A stretch of DNA of 64,000 bases from contig NZ_JACHZF010000009.1 of assembly GCF_014193375.1 (NCBI RefSeq), forward strand, positions 101,618 through 165,617, written 5' to 3'. The notes beneath the pieces are model-generated. The model saw only the letters and a list, made by a program, of their open reading frames with translations, ran no database searches and was not told the origin of the DNA. The position numbers were made by a program, and so were the translations under genes. This document shows, one piece after another, positions 44,357-54,386 of this stretch; the stretch's first letter is position 1, and the number at the start of each line of letters is the position of its first letter. The DNA is from Halomonas campaniensis (GTDB lineage Bacteria > Pseudomonadota > Gammaproteobacteria > Pseudomonadales > Halomonadaceae).

Positions 44357-45208
44357 TCAGGCGAGGTCGCGGTCAGCGGGCAGCCGGCGGGCCAGGCGCA
44401 GGGCGGCGAGCCCGAAGGCCGGCGTCGGCCAGTCGGGCGCGTCCAGGCCCCGGGCCAGCTCCCGGGCCTCGGGAGCCCGGTCGGCCAGCGGCGCCAGCGC
44501 CTCCCGGGCGGCCTCCCGCCAGGTCGGCTCGCCGGTGTCCGCCAGGGCATCCAGGGCCACCACGGCGCGATGCAGGAGGTCGGCGGTGCTGTCGCCCCCG
44601 GGTAGCGTCCAGCCCCCGGCCAGCAGCGCACCACCCCGGGCGGCCTTGCTGGTATCCGAGGGGCGCAGGGGCACCGACTCGGCCAGCGCCTCGGCCAGCG
44701 ACCAGAGGGCGTCAGGCGCGCCGGCCTTGAGCTCCAGCTCCAGCTCGCGGATGGCCACCCGGCGCTCGCCGGCGAGGATCTCACCCTCGTCCAGGGCCAG
44801 CTCGATGCGGCTGCCCGCATGGGCGATCTCGCGAGTCTCGCGGCGGAAGTCGGTGGTGAAGCGGGGCGCGAGCCGGGCGAGCACCTCGTCGCCCAGCGCG
44901 GCCGGCGGCAGCCCCGCCAGGCCCTCGAGGTCCAGCCCCGGGCCGGGCACCTCCCACTCCCATTCGCCGCGGGTGGAGAGCCCGCCGCCGCCCTGGCCGC
45001 GGGTCTTCACCGTCTGCAGCACCCGACCGTCGACCCGGCGCAGGCGCAGCGCCATCCGCGCACGCTCCAGCGCCCCGTCCGGGGTGTCGAAGTAGGTGTT
45101 GCCGAGGTGGGACACCCGCACCGGCAGCGCCGCCAGCAGCGGGTGGCGGCGCAGCGCCGCGGGGCCGTCCTGGCCCAGCGCCAGCTTGAGCTCTATCTCC
45201 TGACTCAT
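44357..45208 (-). CDS. CYTH-domain protein, inorganic triphosphatase YgiF-like
   Basis: A 283-residue protein. An ExExK signature (EIELKL, residues 4-9) opens the triphosphate tunnel metalloenzyme fold; LGNTYFDTPDGAL, RLRRVDGRVLQTVKTRG and ELELELK are the other CYTH motifs (to about 200). The rest (about 205-283) is an Ala/Leu/Arg-rich helical tail, shorter than the CHAD domain of E. coli YgiF. It likely hydrolyses tripolyphosphate. Divergent from the DUF47-PiT phosphate operon. Confidence 0.85.
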   Translation of the reverse strand: MSQEIELKLALGQDGPAALRRHPLLAALPVRVSHLGNTYFDTPDGALERARMALRLRRVDGRVLQTVKTRGQGGGGLSTRGEWEWEVPGPGLDLEGLAGLPPAALGDEVLARLAPRFTTDFRRETREIAHAGSRIELALDEGEILAGERRVAIRELELELKAGAPDALWSLAEALAESVPLRPSDTSKAARGGALLAGGWTLPGGDSTADLLHRAVVALDALADTGEPTWREAAREALAPLADRAPEARELARGLDAPDWPTPAFGLAALRLARRLPADRDLA

Positions 45209-45250
45209 CGGATTGCCACCTCGATCGGGTTACGTCTGGATGATTTTTTC

Positions 45251-45279
45251 ATGACGGAGCGGGGTGGGGTCACTATACT
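45251..45279 (+). promoter_or_regulatory. Promoter of the DUF47-PiT operon
   Basis: ATGACG, 17 nt, TATACT (4/6 and 5/6 sigma-70 matches), 33 bp before the start codon. No Pho box is visible in the gap, so phosphate control through PhoB is not evident. Confidence 0.7.
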
Positions 45280-45312
45280 GTCGCCGCCATTTCCCAAGGG
45301 CACACGACGCCA

Positions 45313-45993
45313 ATGGTAACTCCCAACCCGTTTTCCGCGATGTTCGGTCGCTCGCCATTCCAGCCGCTGCTGACCCATATCGTCAAGGCCAACGAATGTG
45401 CCGACCAGCTGCTGCCCTTCTTCGAGGCCACGCTGGCCGAGGACTGGGACGAGGCCGGCCGGATCCGCGAGTCGGTCACTCGCCTCGAGCACGAGGCCGA
45501 CGAGCTCAAGACCGACCTGCGCCTCAACCTGCCCAACACCATCTTCCTGCCGGTCTCGCGCACCGACATCCTCGACCTGGTCAGCGTGCAGGACAAGATG
45601 GCCAACAAGGTCCGCGACATCACCGGCATCATGCTCGGCCGCAGGATGCGGGTCCCCGAGCCCCTGGCCGAGCCGATGCGCGACTACATCCGTACCGCGG
45701 TGGCCTGCGTGGCCCAGTCGCGGGAGGCCATGGAAGAGCTCGAGACCCTGCTCGAGTCCGGCTTCGGCCGCAACGTCTCCGACGTGATGCATCGCCTGAT
45801 CCGCGAACTGCACGTGCTCGAGCACCAGGCCGACAGCCAGCAGATCGACATCCGCCGCCGGCTCTTCGAGCTGGAGAGCGAGCTGCCGCCGGTGGACGTG
45901 ATCTTCCTCTACAAGATCATCGACTGGGTCGGCGAACTCTCCGATCGCGCCGAGCGGGTGGGCAGTCGCCTGCAGATCCTCACGGCCCGCTGA
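45313..45993 (+). CDS. DUF47/PhoU-like accessory protein of PiT transporter
   Basis: A 226-residue, all-helical protein of the TIGR00153/DUF47 family. The start MVTPNPFSAMFGRSPFQPLL and the PhoU-type repeated metal-binding patterns (ExxAD in VTRLEHEADELK and ELHVLEHQADSQQ) fit. These proteins sit next to PiT permeases and are thought to regulate them. The pit gene follows by 81 bp. Confidence 0.93.
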   Translation: MVTPNPFSAMFGRSPFQPLLTHIVKANECADQLLPFFEATLAEDWDEAGRIRESVTRLEHEADELKTDLRLNLPNTIFLPVSRTDILDLVSVQDKMANKVRDITGIMLGRRMRVPEPLAEPMRDYIRTAVACVAQSREAMEELETLLESGFGRNVSDVMHRLIRELHVLEHQADSQQIDIRRRLFELESELPPVDVIFLYKIIDWVGELSDRAERVGSRLQILTAR

Positions 45994-46074
45994 CTCCTCT
46001 TGCGTGATGCGCCCGGCGATCCCGGGCGATCTCGCGCACGCCACTCCCGACAAGCCACATAGGACGAACTCCCT

Positions 46075-47340
46075 ATGTCGATCATCGCGCAGCACGGCGA
46101 AATCTTCATCATCCTGGCCTGCCTGTTCGGCTTCTTCATGGCCTGGGGTGTCGGTGCCAACGACGTGGCCAACGCCATGGGCACCTCGGTGGGCTCGAAG
46201 GCCATCACCATCAAGCAGGCGATCCTGATCGCCGTGGTCTTCGAGTTCCTCGGCGCCTGGCTGGCCGGCGGCGAGGTCACCTCGACCATCCGCGGCGGCA
46301 TCGTCGACCCGGCCCTGCTCGAGGCCGACCCCCAGTTCCTGGTCTACGGCATGCTCTCGGCGCTGCTGGCGGCGGCCATCTGGCTGCTGATCGCCTCGGC
46401 CAAGGGCTGGCCAGTCTCCACCACCCACTCCATCGTCGGCGCCATCGTCGGCTTCGGCGCCGTGGGCCTGGGCATGGAGGCGGTGGCCTGGGGCAAGGTG
46501 GGCACCATCGCCTCGAGCTGGCTGATCTCGCCGCTGCTGGCCGGCACCATCGCCTTCGTGCTCTTCAGGTCGGTGCAGCACCTGATCTTCGAGTCCCACG
46601 AGCCCTTCGCCGCGGCCAAGCGCTACGTGCCGGGCTACGTCTTCCTGGTGGGCTTCATCGTCGCCATGGTCACCCTGACCAAGGGGCTGAAGCACGTGGG
46701 GCTGGACCTCAGCTTCGGCCAGAGCTTCCTGCTCTCCCTCCTGATCGGCGTGGCGATCATGGGGGTGGGCATCGTCATGCAGCGGCGCATCAAGTACGAG
46801 CGCCGTGCCGACGACCACTTCGGCTTCAGCAACGTGGAGCGGGTGTTCGGCGTGCTGATGATCTTCACCGCCTGTGCCATGGCCTTCGCCCACGGCTCCA
46901 ACGACGTGGCCAACGCCGTCGGCCCGCTGGCGGCGGTGATCAGCGTGGTGCGCAGCGACGGCGTCATCGACAGCGCCGCCCTGGTGCCCTGGTGGGTGCT
47001 GGTGCTGGGCGGCGGCGGCATCGTCGTCGGCCTGGTCACCTATGGCCACAAGGTGATCGCCACGGTGGGCACCGGCATCACCGAGCTGACCCCGAGCCGC
47101 GGCTTCGCCGCCACCCTGGCCGCCGCCACCACCGTGGTGCTCGCCTCGGGCACCGGCCTGCCGATCTCCACCACCCACACCCTGGTGGGGGCGGTACTGG
47201 GGGTGGGGCTGGCCCGTGGCATGGCGGCGCTCAACCTGGGCGTGATCGGCACCATCGTGATGTCCTGGCTGATCACCCTGCCGGCCGGTGCCGGCCTCTC
47301 CATCCTGTTCTTCTTCACCTTCAAGGGGATCTTCGGCTAG
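46075..47340 (+). CDS. pit: Low-affinity inorganic phosphate transporter PiT
   Basis: A 421-residue, 10-12-helix PiT-family permease. The duplicated signature GANDVANAMGTSVGS (about 27) and GSNDVANAVGPLAA (about 278), each with the paired VSTTHSIVGA / ISTTHTLVGAVLG segment, defines the family. It carries phosphate, often as a metal-phosphate complex, with H+ or Na+. Cotranscribed with the DUF47 gene. A GC hairpin follows at 47364. Confidence 0.96.
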   Translation: MSIIAQHGEIFIILACLFGFFMAWGVGANDVANAMGTSVGSKAITIKQAILIAVVFEFLGAWLAGGEVTSTIRGGIVDPALLEADPQFLVYGMLSALLAAAIWLLIASAKGWPVSTTHSIVGAIVGFGAVGLGMEAVAWGKVGTIASSWLISPLLAGTIAFVLFRSVQHLIFESHEPFAAAKRYVPGYVFLVGFIVAMVTLTKGLKHVGLDLSFGQSFLLSLLIGVAIMGVGIVMQRRIKYERRADDHFGFSNVERVFGVLMIFTACAMAFAHGSNDVANAVGPLAAVISVVRSDGVIDSAALVPWWVLVLGGGGIVVGLVTYGHKVIATVGTGITELTPSRGFAATLAAATTVVLASGTGLPISTTHTLVGAVLGVGLARGMAALNLGVIGTIVMSWLITLPAGAGLSILFFFTFKGIFG

Positions 47341-47363
47341 CCGCCGGCACCCCCTGCCAGCAT

Positions 47364-47387
47364 CGGGCCCGCGCTGTCGCGGGCCCG
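47364..47387 (+). terminator. Hairpin after pit
   Basis: A 10-bp perfect GC stem, CGGGCCCGCG/CGCGGGCCCG, with a CTGT tetraloop. Only GTCGCTTT follows, so termination strength is uncertain. Confidence 0.6.
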
Positions 47388-47476
47388 GTCGCTTTCCGGG
47401 GCGGTGCCGCGGCTTTCCCCGCTCTGCTATCCTCGACTCTCGTTTCCCTGCAATCATCGCCCCCGGAGAGAGGTCC

Positions 47477-48790
47477 TTGGACACACGCTTTCCCTTCGTC
47501 GACTGGTTCCGCAACTCGTCGCCCTACATCAACGCCCACCGCGGGCGCACCTTCGTCATCCTGATCGAGGGCGAGGCCATGGCGCGAGGGCGAGGGGAGC
47601 AGCTGATCCAGGACCTGGCGCTGCTGCATACCCTGGGCGTGCGCCTGGTGGTGGTGTTCGGTATCCGCCCCCAGGTGCAGCAGGCGCTGGACGAGGCCGC
47701 CATCGTGCCGGGCCTGCACCAGGGGCGCTGGATCGCCGACGCGCCGGTGATGGCCTGCATCGAGCGGGTCGCCGCCGAGCAGCGCCTGTGGCTGGAGGCG
47801 CGGCTGTCGCTGGGGCTGCCCAACACCCCGATGCACGGGGTGGAGCTCACCGCGGTCTCCGGCAACCTGGTGATGGCCAAGCCGCTGGGGGTCCGCGAGG
47901 GGGTCGACTTCGACCGCAGCGGCGAGGTGCGCCGGGTGCGGGCCTCGGCCATCGAGGGGCTGCTGGAGAAGGGCTCGCTGGTGGTGCTGCCTCCGCTGGG
48001 CTTCTCCAGCACCGGCGAGGTGTTCGATCTCAACGCCTCCGACGTGGCCCAGCACGCCGCCATGGCGCTCGGCGCCGACAAGCTGATCCTGCTCGGCGAG
48101 GCCAGCGGCCTGTTCGACGCCAGCGGCCAGCTGCAGCGGCAGCTGACGCCGGCCGAGGCGGAGCCGCTGCTGCGCCAGGCCGCCCCCGGCAGCGAGCTGT
48201 CGCGCCACCTGGAGGCGGCCTGCGCCGCGGCCCGCCACGGGGTGGCGCGCACCCACCTGCTCTCCTGGCACGACCACGATGCCCTGCTCGGCGAGCTGTT
48301 CACCCGTGACGGGGTGGGCACCATGATCACCCAGCACCGTTACGAGCAGCTGCGGCCGGCGGAGCTGGCCGACATCGGCGGCCTGCTGGAGCTGCTCGAG
48401 CCCCTGGAGCGCCGCGGCATGCTGGTGCCGCGCTCCCGGGAGCGCCTCGAGCACGAGATCGACGACTACCTGGTAATCGATCGCGACGGCATGATCATTG
48501 GCTGCGCCGCCCTGCATGGCTTCGGCGATGCCGAGATGGGCGAGCTGGCCTGCGTGGCGGTGCATGACGACTACCGGGGCGGCAGCCGCGGTGAGCTGCT
48601 GCTGGCCGAGATCGAGCGTCGGGCGCGGCGCATCGGCCTGTCGGCGCTCTTCGCGCTGACCACCCACACCACCCACTGGTTCTTCGAGCATGGCTTCCGC
48701 CTGGCCGACATCGATTCGCTGCCCCCGCTCCGGCGTGACACCTACAACCACGCCCGCAAGTCGAAGATCCTGGTCAAGTCGCTGGGCTGA
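47477..48790 (+). CDS. argA: N-acetylglutamate synthase ArgA
   Basis: A 437-residue two-domain enzyme. The N-terminal amino-acid-kinase-like domain (FVILIEGEAMARG, VVVFGIRPQVQQAL) binds the inhibitor arginine. The C-terminal GNAT acetyltransferase includes GMIIGCAALH, AVHDDYRGGSRGELLLAEIE and HTTHWFFEHGF. It makes N-acetylglutamate for arginine synthesis. The start is set at a TTG (47477) preceded by GAGAGAGG, which gives the normal start DTRFPFVDWFRNSSPYINAH. No ATG fits well. Confidence 0.95.
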   Translation: MDTRFPFVDWFRNSSPYINAHRGRTFVILIEGEAMARGRGEQLIQDLALLHTLGVRLVVVFGIRPQVQQALDEAAIVPGLHQGRWIADAPVMACIERVAAEQRLWLEARLSLGLPNTPMHGVELTAVSGNLVMAKPLGVREGVDFDRSGEVRRVRASAIEGLLEKGSLVVLPPLGFSSTGEVFDLNASDVAQHAAMALGADKLILLGEASGLFDASGQLQRQLTPAEAEPLLRQAAPGSELSRHLEAACAAARHGVARTHLLSWHDHDALLGELFTRDGVGTMITQHRYEQLRPAELADIGGLLELLEPLERRGMLVPRSRERLEHEIDDYLVIDRDGMIIGCAALHGFGDAEMGELACVAVHDDYRGGSRGELLLAEIERRARRIGLSALFALTTHTTHWFFEHGFRLADIDSLPPLRRDTYNHARKSKILVKSLG

Positions 48791-48847
48791 GCCCGGCGGC
48801 CGGCCGTGGGGCCTCACGCCAACCCCGCAGGAGGGAGTGCCAGCGCC

Positions 48848-49885
48848 ATGTCCGAATCGCCTTCCCTGATCGGCCGGCAGCGGGCCGCCGGCGATCCCCG
48901 CACCCTGGGCCTGGCCCTGGGCCGGGCGGGGCGTCGCGCGGTCCATGAGCACCTGCTGCCCAGCGCCGACTGGGCGGCGGTGATGGACCCGGCGCACCGT
49001 GGCCACCTGGCGCGCATGGCCGACACCACCCGCCGCCACTTCCCGGCCATCTGGGCCGAGCTGGAGGGGCTCGCCGAGGGCCTGGGACTGGCCCTGGAGA
49101 GCGTCTTCGCCTGGAACTGCCGGGGCGACCTGCTGGCCAGCGTGCCGGATGGCTGCACCACCCTGGTGGTGCCGGGGAAGAGGCCGCTGATCGCCCACAA
49201 CGAGGACGGCCTGCCATGCCTGCGCGGGCACTGCTTCCTGTTCGAGGCCAGGCTCCGGCAGGGGGGCGGGTTCACGGCCTTCTGCTACCCGGGCTCGCTG
49301 CCCGGCCATACCCTGGCCATCACCCGGGGTGGCCTGGTGCAGGCGGTCAACAACCTGCGCCTGAGAGGCGTCTCACCGGACGTGCCGCGCATGGTGCTGG
49401 GCCGGGCGGTGCTCGACCAGCCCGGCCTGGACGAGGCGCTCGCGCTGCTTCGCCGCCACCCCGGCAGCGGCGGCTTCCACTTCACCCTGGCGGCCCCGGG
49501 CGGGGGTCGGATCGTCAGCCTCGAGTTCGGCGGGGGCGAGGTGTCGGTCCGCCCGGTGGAGGCCCCGCTGGTCCACGCCAACCATGCCCTGCACCATCGT
49601 CGGGGGCTCGCCAGCCAGGTCATCACGGCCTCCTCCGCGGACCGCCAGCGCCGTGGCGAGGCCCTGATCGAGGCGGGCATCCTGGCGCCACTGGCGATCC
49701 TGCATGACCGGCAGTCCGCGGGCCTGCCGATCCTGCGCCTGGACCCCGAGGACCCGGATCACGAGAACACCCTGGCAACGGCGGTCTTCGAACCGGGCCC
49801 CGACGGGGTGGCGTGGCGGCTGTATGACCGGCCGGACGCCGCTCCGGTCCATGCCGGCTTCCACCCCCGCCACCCCGCTGGCTGA
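48848..49885 (+). CDS. C45-type autoproteolytic acyltransferase/hydrolase
   Basis: A 345-residue Ntn-hydrolase-like protein of the acyl-CoA:6-APA acyltransferase family. Cys in ASVPDGCTTLVV is the predicted nucleophile exposed by autocleavage. AHNEDGLPCLRGHCFLFEA, GLVQAVNNLRL and PLVHANHALH are family marks. Members hydrolyse amides of fatty acids, penicillin or other acyl substrates; the substrate here is unknown. The upstream AGGAGGG supports the ATG at 48848. It follows argA by 57 bp and may be in its transcription unit. Confidence 0.78.
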   Translation: MSESPSLIGRQRAAGDPRTLGLALGRAGRRAVHEHLLPSADWAAVMDPAHRGHLARMADTTRRHFPAIWAELEGLAEGLGLALESVFAWNCRGDLLASVPDGCTTLVVPGKRPLIAHNEDGLPCLRGHCFLFEARLRQGGGFTAFCYPGSLPGHTLAITRGGLVQAVNNLRLRGVSPDVPRMVLGRAVLDQPGLDEALALLRRHPGSGGFHFTLAAPGGGRIVSLEFGGGEVSVRPVEAPLVHANHALHHRRGLASQVITASSADRQRRGEALIEAGILAPLAILHDRQSAGLPILRLDPEDPDHENTLATAVFEPGPDGVAWRLYDRPDAAPVHAGFHPRHPAG

Positions 49886-49902
49886 GGCGCCGACGCGCTT
49901 CC

Positions 49903-50106
49903 TGTCGCTCATGAGCGTCGGCCGCTGTCGCGATGTCTCCATTTGCCAACGTTTCAACCCCTTGTCTGTAAAGAGCTTTTCTAAAGGCAGGAAAAACCTG
50001 TCGCCAGTTGGCAACGAAAATGGCCGTTCCACCCCCTCTCGAGCCCGTCATTTCGTCCCCTGTTCCCCCATGCCACTTTCTGACCACTTTTAATCTGTTG
50101 AAAAGT
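49903..50106. promoter_or_regulatory. Possible enhancer region for the sigma-54 promoter
   Basis: Five TGTC half-sites (49903, 49926, 49934, 49963, 49999) lie 130-220 bp upstream of the sigma-54 promoter, with the palindrome CGCTCATGAGCG next to the first. None forms a complete TGTC-N10-GACA GlrR site as known in E. coli. An inverted repeat ACTTTT-N9-AAAAGT (50086-50106) lies just before the promoter, where IHF or another bender might act. The match is suggestive only. Confidence 0.35.
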
Positions 50107-50124
50107 AAGGCTTTCAGGGTTTTC

Positions 50125-50140
50125 TGGCACGGCTATCGCA
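50125..50140 (+). promoter_or_regulatory. Sigma-54 (RpoN) promoter
   Basis: TGGCAC-GGCTA-TCGCA matches the -24/-12 consensus TGGCAC-N5-TTGCA with a single mismatch. The predicted start is near 50151. It lies upstream of glrK, in the place of the sigma-54 promoter of glmY in E. coli, whose activator is GlrR. The GlrR here has the GAFTGA loop that contacts sigma-54. Confidence 0.75.
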
Positions 50141-50150
50141 ATAGTCAGGG

Positions 50151-50629
50151 TGAGCAACGGAAGCGGTTCACTACGGCTCGAACCGCTTTCGATCGCCAAG
50201 GGAGTTCGGGCAATCACTGCCCTGTGCGCCCGGCCCCCGAAGCGATCAGCGTCTGCTCCTAGCGATGTGTGACTTAAGGTTGCGATGAGACGGGTACCGA
50301 CGCGGTCAAGGACGTGTACCTCAAAGGGCAAGGATGCTCTGGCATGGATGCCTCTCCCCCACGGCTTCGGCCTCACGGGGGATCGAACAGCGCAGCATCG
50401 CCTCCGGCCCGGCCGGGGCGGTGGTGCCAGGAACGAAGCAGGGCGGTGTACCACGCATGGTTCGCCACCCGCATGTGAGACCAGCCCCTGGTGGCAGATG
50501 GCCTTACATGGCTTCGGGGCCTCTGGCCCATGGCAAGACAGGCGTGCGCACCGACCAGGCGGTCGAACGGCTCTCTTTCCAACCCTTCAGTTCCCTGCGT
50601 ATTGGGCCGGCTCTGCCGGCCCTTTTTTT
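50151..50629 (+). ncRNA. Predicted sigma-54-dependent noncoding RNA upstream of glrK (GlmY/Z-like position)
   Basis: No convincing gene lies in this roughly 480-nt stretch. It begins after a sigma-54 promoter (50125) and ends at a GC hairpin with T7 (50604-50629). Near its 5' end AAGCGGTT (50161-50168) and AACCGCTT (50181-50188) form a perfect 8-bp stem. In E. coli the sigma-54-driven GlmY RNA occupies this position before glrK-qseG-glrR. No sequence similarity to GlmY was recognised, and the RNA would be longer. The transcript could be shorter if processed or terminated early. The RNA itself is inferred. Confidence 0.55.
50604..50629 (+). terminator. Strong terminator before glrK
   Basis: GGGCCGGC (50604-50611) pairs with GCCGGCCC (50615-50622) around TCT, then seven T. 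It would end the upstream RNA, so glrK needs its own promoter; TGG-TATCCT (50681-50689) is an extended -10 candidate. Confidence 0.9.
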
Positions 50630-50755
50630 CGCCGCACCCGGCCGGGGAGCGGAGAGGAGGAGCGCCGATTGGCAGAACTCTGGTATCCTGAGGGCGACAA
50701 GATGGCGGCTTCTCCCGCTGGCCCGCCGCGAACCTTCCTGCAAAGAACGCTGGTC

Positions 50756-52249
50756 ATGACCACCCGTGTGTCGCGTCGCTGGCGCCCTCGCTCGTTGCTG
50801 CAGCTCGTGCTGCTCGCCTTCCTGGTGGTGATGCTGCCGCTGGGGGTGCTGATGTTCCAGGCCGGCCAGGCGCTCTCGGAGCTGTCGCGCCTGGCGGATG
50901 TCAGCGCCCGCCAGGCCGTGGAGGAGACCCGGCGTGCCCGTACCCTCGGCGCCCTGGCCCTGGAGATGGAGCGCAGCGCCCGCCAGTACGCCGTGGTCGA
51001 GCAGGAGAGCCTGCTGGAGATCTATGACGAGCGGCTGCTGGAGTATCGTCAGCTGCTCGCCCAGCAGCGCGAGCTGCTGCCCAACGACCCCGACGTGATG
51101 GCCCTCGAGGCACAGCTGGTCGACCTGGCCCGCCTGCCGGGCCTGGAGCTGGAGGAGTTCGAGGCGCGTCTCGACCTCTTCCCGCCCTTCGCGCAGCGCA
51201 CCGAGGCGATGCGCCGCGCCACCAACCGCCATATCGACAACCGCATCGAGACAATCCGCGAGCGTGCCGAGTCGGTGCAGGCCCGGCTATGGTTCCAGAC
51301 CGGCGCCCTGGTCTCGGCGAGCCTGGTGCTGATGCTGCTCTTCTCCTGGCTGATCATCCGGCCGGTACGCCAGCTGGAGCGGCGGATCCTGGGGATCGGC
51401 AGCGGCACCCGCAGCCAGAAGGTCAAGCCGGTCCAGGGTCCCGCCGAGCTGATCCAGCTCGACCAGCGGCTCGACTGGCTCGCCTCGCGCCTCGACGAGC
51501 TCGAGGCCGAGAAGCAGCAGTTCCTGCGCCACATGTCCCACGAGCTGAAGACCCCCCTGGCCAGCGTGCGCGAGGGCTCCGCGCTGCTGGCCGACGGGGT
51601 GGCCGGCGACCTCTCGCCGCGCCAGCTGGAGATCCTCGAGCTGATCGATGCCAGCGGGGGCGAGCTGCAGCGGCTGATCGAGCAGCTGCTCGACTACAAC
51701 CTGCTGCAGCACAGCCAGGTGGAGTGCGAGACCATCGACCTGGCCACCGTGGTCAAGGAGGTGCTGGCCAAGCACCGCCTGGCGCTGGACAGCAAGGGCA
51801 TGCGGATCGACACCTTCGACGGCCCCCTGGCGTGGACGGTCGACCGCACCGCCACCGTCCGCATCCTCGACAACCTGATTTCCAACGCCATCGCCTACGG
51901 GGCGGATGGCGGCGACCTCGAGATCCGTGCCCGGCGCTACCGCGATCGCCTGGAGGTCGAGGTGGCCAACAGCGGCGAGCCGATCGCCGAGCAGGACCGC
52001 CCGCGGCTGTTCGAGGCCTTCTACCAGGGGCAGGCCCGCCGCAAGGGCCCCCTCAAGGGCTCCGGCATCGGCCTCTCGGTGGCCGCCGACTGCGCCCGCC
52101 TGCAGGGGGGGCAGCTGGCACTGGTCGACGACCCGCGCCTGGCCGTCTGCTTCCGCCTCACGCTGCCGCGTCACGCCCCGGCATCGGACGTGGCCACCGA
52201 CGACACCTCGACGCTCGCCGGAGAAGCGAGCCTTCACGCAAGGAATTGA
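50756..52249 (+). CDS. glrK: Sensor histidine kinase GlrK (QseE)
   Basis: A 497-residue membrane kinase. Two transmembrane helices (about 15-38 and 180-205) flank a helical periplasmic domain. HAMP and dimerisation follow, with the phospho-acceptor His in HMSHELKTPLAS near 264. The ATPase has N-, G1- and G2-type motifs (DNLISNAIAYGADGG, GSGIGLSVAADC). The start at 50756 is chosen to match E. coli GlrK, whose N-terminus aligns at RRWRPRSLLQLVLLAFL. An ATG at 50702 has the better ribosome site (GAGGG) and would add 18 residues. Confidence 0.93.
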   Translation: MTTRVSRRWRPRSLLQLVLLAFLVVMLPLGVLMFQAGQALSELSRLADVSARQAVEETRRARTLGALALEMERSARQYAVVEQESLLEIYDERLLEYRQLLAQQRELLPNDPDVMALEAQLVDLARLPGLELEEFEARLDLFPPFAQRTEAMRRATNRHIDNRIETIRERAESVQARLWFQTGALVSASLVLMLLFSWLIIRPVRQLERRILGIGSGTRSQKVKPVQGPAELIQLDQRLDWLASRLDELEAEKQQFLRHMSHELKTPLASVREGSALLADGVAGDLSPRQLEILELIDASGGELQRLIEQLLDYNLLQHSQVECETIDLATVVKEVLAKHRLALDSKGMRIDTFDGPLAWTVDRTATVRILDNLISNAIAYGADGGDLEIRARRYRDRLEVEVANSGEPIAEQDRPRLFEAFYQGQARRKGPLKGSGIGLSVAADCARLQGGQLALVDDPRLAVCFRLTLPRHAPASDVATDDTSTLAGEASLHARN

Positions 52250-52253
52250 CGAC

Positions 52254-52829
52254 ATGCACCTTCGCCCCCTGCTGGTCTGCCTGGCGGCCACCTGGCTCGC
52301 CGGATGCGAACTGTTGCCCGAGGCCCCGTTCGGCCAGCCGGCCAGGTCGTCCTCCACCACCTCCGCGGCGGCCGCGGCCACGGGCTGCCATGCCGGCATG
52401 CCCGGCTTCGCCAACGAGGAGTGCCTGCTGAACGACTGGGTGGCCTTCGGCCTCGCCTCCCAGCGCGGCAACCGCGCCTGGCGCGATGCCATGCTGTCGC
52501 GCCTGGAGGGCCCCGGTGCCGAACGGCGCCTGGCCCGCGCCGTGGCCCTGGCCTGGGGCAGCGAGGGCGAGTGGGACCGGGCCTCCGAGCTCTACAAGGC
52601 CGACCTGCATGCCGCGCCGGTTGAGCTGCAGCCGCTGCTGCGCTACTGGCTCAACGAGCTGGAAGGGCGCCGCGCCATGGCCGGGCGTCTCGCGACCTCC
52701 AACCAGGCCCTCGCCGACCTGGAGGAGCAGACCGCCGCCATGGAGGAGGAGAACGCCGCCCTGGCCGAGAAGCTCGAGGCGCTCACCGCCATCGAGCAGA
52801 GCATCAACCTGCGACAGCAGAACGAATGA
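52254..52829 (+). CDS. qseG: Outer-membrane lipoprotein QseG-like
   Basis: A 191-residue lipoprotein. The lipobox LAGC (Cys near 18) is followed by a Ser/Ala-rich linker, then a helical domain and a C-terminal coiled coil rich in Glu/Ala (about 150-185). It lies between glrK and glrR, as qseG does in E. coli, where it affects kinase signalling. The ATG is 4 bp after glrK. Function by position; sequence similarity is weak. Confidence 0.78.
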   Translation: MHLRPLLVCLAATWLAGCELLPEAPFGQPARSSSTTSAAAAATGCHAGMPGFANEECLLNDWVAFGLASQRGNRAWRDAMLSRLEGPGAERRLARAVALAWGSEGEWDRASELYKADLHAAPVELQPLLRYWLNELEGRRAMAGRLATSNQALADLEEQTAAMEEENAALAEKLEALTAIEQSINLRQQNE

Positions 52830-52842
52830 TGGGAGACGACAC

Positions 52843-54276
<1,434 letters not shown>

Positions 54277-54312
54277 CCCTCGACGCCTTGCCGTCTTGCC
54301 GCCCGAACGAAA

Positions 54313-54338
54313 GCGCCCCCTGCCGGAGCAGGGGGCGC
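54313..54338 (-). terminator. prx6 terminator
   Basis: An 11-bp perfect stem (GCGCCCCCTGC/GCAGGGGGCGC) with a 4-nt loop. On the minus strand TTTCGTT follows, so it mainly serves the peroxiredoxin gene; on the plus strand it may also stop glrR. Confidence 0.75.
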
Positions 54339-54386
54339 GGGAGCCACGAGACGCGCCCGTGGCGCTTGCGGGTCGGCGCTGCGGCC

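Noticed and set aside
50334..50759. Open frame over the region before glrK (about 140 codons)
   Set aside because: It crosses the strong terminator at 50604-50629, has no recognisable motif and unusual composition; treated as noncoding.
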